From Prevotellaceae bacterium (lineage in GTDB: Bacteria > Bacteroidota > Bacteroidia > Bacteroidales > UBA932): a stretch of 5,005 bases of DNA. The stretch covers positions 1 to 5,005 of the forward strand of contig JAITKY010000045.1 in the NCBI GenBank assembly GCA_031278135.1, written 5' to 3'. Shown in pieces: positions 1 to 5,005 of this stretch. Numbering within the stretch: the stretch's first letter is position 1; each line of letters opens with the position of its first letter. A program made the translations under genes and the position numbers. The notes beneath the pieces are model-generated. The model made no database searches, was not told the origin of the DNA, and saw only the letters and a program-made list of their open reading frames with translations.

Positions 1-216
1 TAATTCGCCGGTTAATTTTGCGTAAATATCATCTTTGGCATAAAGCGTAATGCCTGCTCCAAATAAAAAAACGGCTATAAGAATTGCGTTTCTCAATGTA
101 TATTTTATTCTTTTATAATTAATTATTTCAAAACCATTGAGTACGACGTCTCTGAAATTCAACTTGCCGCACGGTAAGCGGTTAAATAATTTTGTTGTCA
201 TTGCTACATTTTTCAT
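1..216 (-). CDS. N-terminal part of an unidentified membrane-anchored or exported protein (3' end outside window)
   Basis: The minus-strand frame is open from about 390 down to base 1. It encodes a basic stretch (NYKRIKYTLRN) followed by a clear hydrophobic helix (AILIAVFLFGAGITLYA, about residues 44-60 from the ATG at 216), then a polar region (KDDIYAKLTGEL) that runs off the window. That is the layout of a signal anchor or a late signal peptide with a cytoplasmic tail of about 40 residues. I do not recognise the family. The start is ambiguous: in-frame ATGs lie at 300, 216 and 201. The ATG at 300 has a strong AAAGGAG at 309-315 with 8-nt spacing. However, a good Bacteroidota promoter at 232-263 would place transcription start near 228, which favours 216 or 201, and Shine-Dalgarno use is weak in this phylum. 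It lies downstream of ppk1 on the same strand across a gap of 157-241 bp that shows no clear terminator. Confidence 0.55.
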   Translation of the reverse strand, partial: MKNVAMTTKLFNRLPCGKLNFRDVVLNGFEIINYKRIKYTLRNAILIAVFLFGAGITLYAKDDIYAKLTGEL

Positions 217-231
217 TAATAAAACTATCCG

Positions 232-263
232 CAAAAGTAATGGTTTTTTTCTTATTTCGCAAT
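232..263 (-). promoter_or_regulatory. Bacteroidota-type promoter for the left-edge minus-strand gene
   Basis: On the minus strand, 232-239 reads TACTTTTG, a full match to the -7 consensus TAnnTTTG. An ATTG at 260-263 gives a -33 element 20 nt upstream. The predicted start of transcription, near 228, leaves a leader of about 12 nt to the ATG at 216 or about 27 nt to the ATG at 201. If translation actually starts at 300, this motif lies inside the coding sequence and is fortuitous. Confidence 0.45.
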
Positions 264-457
264 CTAAATCTTTTTTGGGGGCGCTATTTGTCACAGACAT
301 CTTTTGGACTCCTTTGCTACAACTTTTGGGGCTTAAATTGATGACATTGGCATTAGCCTTATTGACTGTCCCGGGGCTGTGCGACTGTGTTCAAACGCTA
401 AAAACGGATGTTAATCCTGTTGGCTTTAAGCCTGACGGAATGCTTCTGCCTTATGGT

Positions 458-2494
458 TTATTTTTCAATTTGCTGTAAACTGTAATATCTGTACAGTTCC
501 AGTTGTGAACGGTAAACTTCGCTGTTTTGTTCCGTTTCTACATAATTGTTTTGCATATCACGGGCTTTGATATTATCACGCCATTGAATATCAAACACAT
601 CCCGCAATGTTTTCTTTATTTTTCCGTTAGTGATATTGATGCCGGCTTCTATTCGGAGGTCGAGGTTGCGAAGCATAAAGTCGGCACTCATAATGAACAC
701 TTTTTCATTGCCGTCGTTGTGGAAAATCATCATACGCGCATGTTCCAGAAACCTGTCCACGATACTGATAACTTTGATATTACTGTCGTCGGCTTGCGGC
801 GACAAACAACACGCGCTTCTCACGATTAAACGGATTTCGACGCCTTCGCTGCTTGCTTTGTTGAGCAGTTTGATCATTTTTTCGTCGGTCAAATTGTTGA
901 ATTTGCCGTAGATGTATGCTTTTTTTCCGTTTTGGGCGTTTTTGATTTCGTTTTTGATAAGTTCTTCGAACTGTTTTCGCATATAATACGGTGCGACAGT
1001 CAGTTGTTTAGTCGAAACTCTGGTGGGTATGCTCTGTAGAAAACCGAAAATGGCTTTGGCGTCGGTGACGGTTTGATTATCGGCGGTAAAAAAACCGAAA
1101 TCGCTGTAAACTTGCGCTGTCGCCTCGTTGAAATTGCCTGTACCGACATAGACGTAACCTTTATTTTTTCGCCTGATTAAGACTAATTTACAATGTATTT
1201 TTATTCCTCTGACGCCGTGAATCACTTTGATGCCTTCTTTTTGTAACAGTTCCGAATATACGGTATTTTGTTCTTCGTCGAAACGGGCGAACAACTCAAT
1301 CACAACGACAACTGTCTTACCGTTTTTTGCAGCGTTAATCAAAGTGTTTATGACTTTCGAATTTTCGGCTAAACGATAGAGTGTAATGTAAATACTGTCC
1401 ACTTTAGGGTCTATTGCCGCCTCTTTCAGAAAATCGACGAAATGATTGAAAGTATGATAAGGATAATTCAGCAAAATATCTTTTGTATCAATCACTTTCA
1501 GGATACTCGAAAACGGTTTTATGTCGGGACTGTACAGCGGCGTAAGGATAGCGTCTTCGAGGTCGGGACGCAGTTTCGGAAATCTCATTAAGTCGCTCAA
1601 CAGATGGTATCTGCTTCCCGCCGACAAGTCTTTGTTTTCTTTCAGTTTGAATTTTGTCGAAATAAACTCAAGCATATCCGCCGGCATTTCCCTGTCATAT
1701 ATCAGCTTAACGGGTTGTCCATGCAATCGTTTGTTAAGACTTGTATTCATTTTTTCGAGCAGACTTTTTGAAATATCGTCGTCAAACGAAAAATACGCAT
1801 CACGCAAAGTTCTGAACGTATACGCTGAAATACTTTTGTAACTGAACATGAAAAATATCTCGTCCAGACAAAGACGGATTATGTCATCCAAAAAAATAAT
1901 CACCGTTTTTTCATTCTCCGACGGCAGTACAACGAATCTCGGACACGATTCATTTACAGGGATGCGGATGATAGCGTAACGGTTATTTTCTTTCGACGTA
2001 ATCATTTTCACGACGAAGTAAACACTGTTGTCTTTCAGAAAAGGTATGCCAGTATTTTTTTTCAAAATCAAAGGAATAAGCCGTTGCGCCACTATCGACG
2101 AAAAATAATCACGGCAAAATATTTTTTGATTATCGTTCAACTGTTGTTCGTTCACAATGTAGATGTTATGGGTTTCCATGCCAGAAAGAATTTCGTTATA
2201 AACCTGTTCGAATATCTTCTGCGATTCCGATACACAGCTGTTTATCTGTGTCAATAACTGTTTTGCCGATTCGTGGATATCAGTCTCTTCGACGCCGAGT
2301 TTCTTTTTGCCGGTCTTTATATTGCACGTTCTTACGATATTTGCGACATGTATCCTTATAAATTCGTCCTGATTGTTTGAGAAAATCCCCAAAAATCTCA
2401 ACCGTTGAATCAATGGAACGTTTTTGTCCTGCGCCTCCTGTAACACTCTCCCGTTAAAATCCAGCCAACTTAATTCTTTATTGTTTAAAATCAT
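458..2494 (-). CDS. ppk1: Polyphosphate kinase 1 (PPK1), full length
   Basis: This enzyme reversibly transfers the gamma phosphate of ATP to inorganic polyphosphate. At 678 residues it has the usual family length. The N-terminal domain opens with ELSWLDFNGRVLQEA (7-21) and FSNNQDEF (38-45), the counterpart of the nucleotide-binding FSSNLDEF of E. coli. The two phospholipase-D-like catalytic domains follow. The first has LYRLAENS (R374) and ARFDEE (R404), matching the Mg-binding arginines R375 and R405, then IKIHCKL with H434 as the autophosphorylated histidine (E. coli H435), and GTGNFNEATAQVY. The second has IVDRFLEHAR with H585 (E. coli H592) and SADFMLRNLDLRIE. The position of E. coli H454, just before GTGN, is tyrosine (Y449), as I recall for some Bacteroidota enzymes. 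The ATG at 2494 lies 8 bp after the stop of the small ORF at 2503, so the two are probably cotranscribed from 2685-2716. No frameshift is present, unlike its neighbours. Confidence 0.97.
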   Translation of the reverse strand: MILNNKELSWLDFNGRVLQEAQDKNVPLIQRLRFLGIFSNNQDEFIRIHVANIVRTCNIKTGKKKLGVEETDIHESAKQLLTQINSCVSESQKIFEQVYNEILSGMETHNIYIVNEQQLNDNQKIFCRDYFSSIVAQRLIPLILKKNTGIPFLKDNSVYFVVKMITSKENNRYAIIRIPVNESCPRFVVLPSENEKTVIIFLDDIIRLCLDEIFFMFSYKSISAYTFRTLRDAYFSFDDDISKSLLEKMNTSLNKRLHGQPVKLIYDREMPADMLEFISTKFKLKENKDLSAGSRYHLLSDLMRFPKLRPDLEDAILTPLYSPDIKPFSSILKVIDTKDILLNYPYHTFNHFVDFLKEAAIDPKVDSIYITLYRLAENSKVINTLINAAKNGKTVVVVIELFARFDEEQNTVYSELLQKEGIKVIHGVRGIKIHCKLVLIRRKNKGYVYVGTGNFNEATAQVYSDFGFFTADNQTVTDAKAIFGFLQSIPTRVSTKQLTVAPYYMRKQFEELIKNEIKNAQNGKKAYIYGKFNNLTDEKMIKLLNKASSEGVEIRLIVRSACCLSPQADDSNIKVISIVDRFLEHARMMIFHNDGNEKVFIMSADFMLRNLDLRIEAGINITNGKIKKTLRDVFDIQWRDNIKARDMQNNYVETEQNSEVYRSQLELYRYYSLQQIEK

Positions 2495-2502
2495 ATAAAT
2501 AT

Positions 2503-2652
2503 TTAGAAGTCGTCGTTGTCCGTTGACAGCGTTTCGGATAGCGCTGTGACGGGAAATGCAATAATTTCAATTGATTGTCCGTGCCATTTACGCAGGATTG
2601 TGACAGGAATCGTATGCCTGTAATTTGTCGGTTTGAATATTTGTATGTACAT
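2503..2652 (-). CDS. Small 49-residue protein, possibly a truncated VapB-like antitoxin, upstream of ppk1
   Basis: ATG at 2650-2652 and TAA at 2503-2505 enclose 49 codons. The product starts MYIQIFKPTNYRHTIPVTI, continues with a RKWHGQSIEIIAFPV core and ends in an acidic tail, STDNDDF. The composition looks like genuine protein. A promoter sits just upstream and the ppk1 start is 8 bp downstream. From memory, small Bacteroidota antitoxins paired with PIN-domain toxins begin with a KPT-N-IPV-W-G-VEVIAFP pattern and continue past a DDxFY motif for about 30 more residues. This ORF stops exactly at DDF, so it may be the N-terminal half of such an antitoxin cut by a deletion. No toxin gene adjoins it. 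Family assignment is inference from recall. A spurious TTG-initiated ORF overlaps it in another frame. Confidence 0.5.
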   Translation of the reverse strand: MYIQIFKPTNYRHTIPVTILRKWHGQSIEIIAFPVTALSETLSTDNDDF

Positions 2653-2684
2653 CTTATATATATTTTTTTATTACTTTTTGTGTG

Positions 2685-2716
2685 CAAAGGTAATAAAAAT
2701 CAAATACACGAAAAAA
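2685..2716 (-). promoter_or_regulatory. Bacteroidota-type promoter of the small ORF-ppk1 unit
   Basis: On the minus strand, 2685-2692 reads TACCTTTG followed by CAC, a full -7 consensus (TAnnTTTG). About 20 nt upstream lies TTTT at 2713-2716, a weak 3-of-4 match to the -33 TTTG. Transcription would start near 2680, about 28 nt before the small ORF's ATG and about 185 nt before ppk1. No other strong -7 match lies between it and ppk1, so ppk1 is likely expressed from here. Confidence 0.6.
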
Positions 2717-2717
2717 A

Positions 2718-2897
2718 TCATGTACTTACAAGTTGCCAGCCCGTTCCGTTCCAATAAAATACTCCGAAATCAAGTCCGCCCCATGCGCCAAGAACATTGT
2801 AAAATGTCATCAAATCTGCCGTATATCCCGATCTCGGTACATTACAGTAACTGTTCCGAAGAGGACGACAGTAACGTATATAGGAGATGTCAATAAA
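2718..2897 (-). pseudogene. C-terminal fragment of an unidentified protein
   Basis: The minus-strand frame is open from a TAA at 2898-2900 to a TGA at 2718-2720. The last ~37 residues, from GYTADLMTFYNVLGAW through GGLDFGVFYWNGTGWQLVST, are rich in Gly, Trp, Tyr and Phe and read like the real C-terminus of a secreted or beta-rich protein. The upstream residues (RYCRPLRNSYCNVPRS) look less convincing and may be out of the original frame. There is no good start codon or promoter, and the open frame ends about 10 bp from the transposase remnant. I read it as the tail of a gene whose front was lost, perhaps with the IS insertion. I do not recognise the family. Confidence 0.35.
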
Positions 2898-2908
2898 TTA
2901 AGTACTTT

Positions 2909-3252
2909 CTATTCGCCATGAAATTTGTATCGTTTTATATTTATTTTTCAAACTCCTCATCGCTAATTTTTATTCCTGTTTTATATTCTGTATCATTTAA
3001 CTTTGCAGTTATTTTCAGTCCTGTTTTTGTTGTTGTCGCATTAGTGGTTTTCGCGGCAATTTATTGATATATAAGAAAATAAACGATGTTCAATTTTATT
3101 CCACTTGCTCGTTCCAGTCGGCAAATGGCTTATATGCAATTTTAATCCTGTGTCATTTGGCAAATTGTTGTAACTCACTTTTCCATAGAATTTTTCAAAC
3201 CATTACTGCCGTCGCTATCTGCATTAACATACAATTTTGTTGCTTTAGTATC
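2909..3252 (-). mobile_element. Decayed C-terminal remnant of an ISAzo13-family transposase
   Basis: Stitching minus-strand frames together from 3252 to 2909 recovers successive pieces of an ISAzo13-type transposase. These are KATKLYVNADSDGSNG (family NADGGGSNG, carrying a DDE aspartate) at about 3252-3199, SELQQFAK near 3158-3178, and DTGLKLHISHLPTGTSKWNK followed by IEHRLFSYISIN at 3154-3059. After these come TTTKTGLKITAKLNDTEY and KTGIKISDEEFEK at about 3040-2944, then INIKRYKFHGE with a stop at 2909-2911 where the family has a Trp (HGEWNY). At least four frame changes separate the pieces. About a dozen residues (the GKPL-SYE-IVNLI region) are missing between SYISIN and TTTKTG. The N-terminal half of the transposase is absent, and I could not identify terminal inverted repeats. 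It cannot be functional. The homology is strong across many motifs, though recalled rather than searched. Confidence 0.85.
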
Positions 3253-3255
3253 TAG

Positions 3256-3511
3256 CTGCTCAAATTAATTGCTTTCGGCTTGTCCGGCGGCTTAGGGTTA
3301 TAAAAATGCCCAAAGCGACTAATCTGGGAAAAGGAATTATTTTTATTTCGATTGGAGTAGGTATTTTTTCGTATTTGCGAGCATTTTGAATTACAATCAC
3401 TTTGCAATTGGGATTATATGTGCGATAGGGATTATTCCTTTTACAATCGGCGTAGGTTATTTGTTTATTTATTTTCTCGAACAAAAAAAGAGACGATCGA
3501 TACCGGAAAAA
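3256..3511 (+). pseudogene. Frameshifted remnant of a multi-helix membrane protein (DUF6249-like)
   Basis: Three plus-strand frames in succession encode hydrophobic helices with Gly-rich patterns. They are LLKLIAFGLSGGLGL (3256-3300, then a stop), MPKATNLGKGIIFISIGVGI followed by FSYLRAF (3306-3386, stop TGA at 3387), and NYNHFAIGIICAIGIIPF followed by TIGVGYLFIYFLEQKKRR (from 3389). Together they read like the C-terminal helices and basic tail of the small DUF6249-type membrane proteins that in Bacteroidota often sit beside sigma-factor genes. No intact start or promoter is visible. It begins within a few bases of the transposase remnant, so the 5' part may have been lost there. The 117-codon TTG-initiated frame from 3386 continues past the plausible end and is not a gene as it stands. 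The family call is inference. Confidence 0.4.
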
Positions 3512-3681
3512 ATGAGAAATGAGATTTTGCTTGTTTTACGTGCTGCCTGTTGGACGACAAAGACGCTTTCTGACAGTTGCTTGAAATATACGATAAGTCA
3601 ATTACAATGTCCGTCAATCGATTTGACACTAACTTATCTGGGTATATTGTTTTGTGTTTGCGCAATGGCACGACAGGATAA

Positions 3682-3697
3682 TGTTCCACGTGGAATA
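3682..3697. other. parS-like site 1 (TGTTCCACGTGGAATA)
   Basis: The 16-mer matches the ParB-binding consensus TGTTNCACGTGNAACA except at the 3' end, where AC is replaced by AT. The surrounding 24 bp (3678-3701) form a palindrome with only one mismatched pair (G3683/T3696). Its centre is 236 bp from site 2. It lies in gene-free DNA. It is the weakest of the three by match to the universal consensus. Confidence 0.65.
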
Positions 3698-3808
3698 TTA
3701 TTGTTTTTGGTTTCGGCACGAAACGAACATCCGCAATGACGTGCTTCTGGCTGCGCCGTTACAATATGGCGGAAGGATAGACAAAGATTATTTAGATTTT
3801 CCATCATT

Positions 3809-3895
3809 ATTCCCGTTCGAGTATAAATAGATTTACACAGTTTTTTGAGCGGGAATGAATAAAACAAAATCCATACAAATTCATAGAAACTGTGT
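3809..3895. repeat. Two interleaved inverted repeats
   Basis: ATTCCCGTTC at 3809-3818 pairs with GAGCGGGAAT at 3847-3856 (10 bp including one G-U). ACACAGTTT at 3835-3843 pairs perfectly with AAACTGTGT at 3887-3895 (9 bp). The second repeat's left arm lies in the loop of the first, so an RNA could form one or the other, or a pseudoknot. No promoter or U-tract accompanies them. They could also be decayed ends of a mobile element, or chance. Confidence 0.3.
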
Positions 3896-3917
3896 TGTCT
3901 GTGCACTGCAAAACAAA

Positions 3918-3933
3918 TGTTCCACGTGGAACA
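3918..3933. other. parS-like site 2, perfect palindrome TGTTCCACGTGGAACA
   Basis: This is an exact 16-bp palindrome of the parS type, extending to a perfect 22-bp palindrome (3915-3936). The canonical chromosomal parS is TGTTTCACGTGAAACA, and the CC/GG variant seen here is the form used by, for example, Pseudomonas. ParB, a CTP-dependent clamp, loads at such sites and spreads to organise the origin region for segregation. The 16-mer ends 1 bp before the -33 element of the ade promoter, and the 22-bp palindrome overlaps that element by two bases. Confidence 0.8.
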
Positions 3934-3934
3934 T

Positions 3935-3965
3935 TTTGCATATTCGAGAAAAATCACTACTTTTG
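3935..3965 (+). promoter_or_regulatory. Bacteroidota-type promoter of ade
   Basis: TTTG at 3935-3938 and TACTTTTG at 3958-3965 are separated by 19 nt. Both match the Bacteroidota consensus exactly (-33 TTTG, -7 TAnnTTTG). Transcription would start near 3970, giving a leader of about 125 nt to the ade ATG at 4096. parS-like site 2 abuts it upstream, and site 3 lies about 30 nt into the leader. Confidence 0.75.
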
Positions 3966-3998
3966 TGCGAAATTTTTATTAAAAAACGTTAATTTAAA

Positions 3999-4014
3999 TG
4001 TTCCACGTGGAACA
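3999..4014. other. parS-like site 3, perfect palindrome TGTTCCACGTGGAACA
   Basis: It is identical to site 2 over all 16 bp; the symmetry stops at the next pair (A3998/A4015). Its centre is 81 bp from that of site 2. It lies in the predicted ade leader, downstream of the promoter, where bound ParB or another regulator could hinder elongation. Confidence 0.8.
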
Positions 4015-4083
4015 ATCTTAAAAAATATGGCAATAATAAATAGGGCGAATCCTTACACTGTTCCGATGTCTTTTCAGGTAAAA

Positions 4084-4090
4084 GAAGAGG
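4084..4090 (+). promoter_or_regulatory. Ribosome binding site fixing the ade start
   Basis: GAAGAGG lies 5 nt before the ATG at 4096-4098. The alternative in-frame ATG at 4027, and the still longer open frame back to 3892, have no comparable site. The longer frame also reads through two of the parS-like palindromes. Confidence 0.5.
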
Positions 4091-4095
4091 TGTTC

Positions 4096-5005
4096 ATGAA
4101 TATTTTGTCTCCATACAGTATTACCGGATATGTTGTGGATGTTTTCGAACAGCGAATTTTTAAGGGCAAGATTTATGTTAATGTTTTCGGACAAATCGAA
4201 TGGATAGAAGAGACTGATGTCTGCGAAGAACGGTATATTATGCATGGATTTATTGATTCGCATGTTCATATCGAGAGCAGTATGCTGATGCCCTCGGAAT
4301 TTGCACGGTCGGCTGTGGCGCATGGCGTAGTCGCTACAGTTAGCGACCCGCACGAGATTGCGAACGTTCTTGGCGTCGAAGGCGTCGAATATTTCATCGA
4401 AAATGGACGACAATCGGGATTTAAATTCTTCTTTGGAGCGCCTTCGTGTGTGCCTGCTGCACCATTCGAAACCTCTGGAGCACGTTTGGGCGTCGAAGAA
4501 GTTAATTATCTGTTGCGTAAAAACGATATTTGGTATTTATCCGAGATGATGAACTTTCCGGAAGTGATTGCCGAGACGCGGATATAATAGGCAAAATCGA
4601 AGCAGCAAAGATGCTAAACAAGCCTGTCGATGGTCATGCGCCATGTCTTTCGGGTGATGCATTAGCGAAATATATCGCCGCCGGAATATCTACCGACCAT
4701 GAATGTATGGATATCTGCGGAAGAAAAACTGTCGCTCGGAATGAAGGTGTTAATCAGGGAAGGAGACGCTGCCAAGAATTTCGACGCTTTATATCCGTTG
4801 ATTAACCGTTATCCTTCGTTGGTGATGCTGTGTGCCGACGATTCGCATCCCGACGATTTGCGAAAAGGATATATCAACAGGTTAGGAAACAAGGCTCTTG
4901 CACATGGAATTGATTTCTTTAATCTGCTCAAAGCCGTTACTGTGAATCCGGTTTTTCACTATGGTATACCAGTGGGTTTACTGAGAGAAGGCGATTCAGC
5001 CGATT
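4096..5005 (+). pseudogene. ade: Adenine deaminase, split by two frameshifts, 3' end outside window
   Basis: The family converts adenine to hypoxanthine and ammonia in purine salvage, using a metal-dependent amidohydrolase fold in the cytoplasm. From the ATG at 4096, the first 159 residues carry ITGYVVDVFEQRIFKGKIYV, the metal ligands of FIDSHVHIESSM (H56, H58), VSDPHEIANVLGVEGVEYF, GAPSCVPAAPFETSGA and YLSEMMNFP. One base is missing near 4573. The protein then continues one frame over with DADIIGKIEAAKMLNKPVDG, HAPCLSGDALAKYIAAG and STDHEC. An extra T at 4716 restores the first frame: removing it gives MDIAEEKLSLGMKVLIREGD, then AAKNFDALYPL, CADDSHPDDLRKGYINRL, NPVFHYGIPVG and LLREGDSADF at the edge. 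Conservation is high on both sides of each lesion, so the damage is recent or a sequencing error. As read, the product stops at 4585-4587. About 300 of the usual ~540 residues lie in the window. Confidence 0.92.

Larger units (their letters stand above)
3512..3934. other. Gene-poor stretch with no supportable intact gene
   Basis: No frame here has a convincing start, codon pattern or conserved domain. In one plus frame, 3544-3600 reads CLLDDKDAF, stop, QLLEIYDKSI, which faintly recalls region 2.1 at the start of an ECF sigma factor. The opposite-strand frame at 3634-3957 shows nothing recognisable. What the stretch does hold is the first two parS-like palindromes and a pair of interleaved inverted repeats at 3809-3895, listed separately. 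Confidence 0.5.

Noticed and set aside
421..435. Possible terminator hairpin (GGCTTTAAGCC) downstream of ppk1
   Set aside because: The 5-bp arms leave a 1-nt loop, and no T-tract follows on the minus strand.
137..478. Plus-strand open frame of 113 codons with a lipoprotein-like internal stretch (MTLALALLTVPGLCDC)
   Set aside because: It runs opposite the left-edge gene and into the ppk1 3' end, and has no ribosome site or promoter. The signal-like look arises from the opposite strand's composition.
2478..2687. Minus-strand 69-codon frame overlapping the small ORF upstream of ppk1
   Set aside because: It uses a TTG start inside the -7 promoter box and overlaps the ppk1 start. The 2503-2652 frame has an ATG, better spacing and more protein-like sequence.
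2844..2875. Direct repeat ACAGTAAC (2844-2851 and 2868-2875) near the IS remnant as a possible target-site duplication
   Set aside because: Both copies lie on the same side of the transposase remnant, so they cannot flank the element.
3634..3957. Minus-strand 107-codon frame across the parS region
   Set aside because: It has no recognisable motif, no promoter and reads through two of the palindromes. Most likely it is a chance open frame.
3892..4095. Upstream extension of the ade frame, which reads NVPRGT twice
   Set aside because: The repeated peptide is simply the parS-like palindrome translated. The extension crosses the promoter, and homologous sequence and a ribosome site begin at 4096.

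Overview
This AT-rich window looks like a chromosomal segment of a Bacteroidota (probably Bacteroidales) bacterium. Three promoters match the lineage-specific -33 TTTG / -7 TAnnTTTG pattern, and the PPK1, adenine deaminase and decayed-gene sequences fit that group.

Layout. On the minus strand, the left edge holds the 5' part of an unidentified membrane-anchored protein (about 1-216). Upstream of it is an intact, full-length polyphosphate kinase (ppk1, 458-2494). Eight bases ahead of ppk1 lies a 49-codon ORF (2503-2652) that resembles the N-terminal half of a small antitoxin, and a promoter at 2685-2716 appears to serve both. From about 2700 to 3900 the DNA is a graveyard. It contains the last ~37 residues of an unknown protein (minus strand, ending at 2718), a multiply frameshifted C-terminal piece of an ISAzo13-family transposase (minus, 2909-3252), and a frameshifted multi-helix membrane protein remnant resembling DUF6249 (plus, about 3256-3511). 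After these come several hundred bases with no supportable gene. At the right, on the plus strand, is adenine deaminase (ade, from 4096). Its conserved sequence continues to the window edge but is split by a 1-nt deletion near 4573 and a 1-nt insertion near 4716.

The most notable signal is three copies of a parS-like palindrome with core TTCCACGTGGAA (3682-3697, 3918-3933, 3999-4014) within 333 bp. Two are exact 16-bp palindromes of the ParB-binding type. These two bracket the ade promoter: one abuts the -33 element and the other lies in the predicted leader. This suggests a chromosomal centromere cluster near the replication origin, embedded in the control region of a metabolic gene, although an operator for another regulator is not excluded.

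The genes do not form one pathway. ppk1 makes polyphosphate from ATP, and ade deaminates adenine to hypoxanthine for purine salvage. The decayed IS, broken ade, truncated antitoxin-like ORF and other fragments, next to an undamaged ppk1, suggest a chromosome losing genes. Sequencing error remains possible for the two ade indels.
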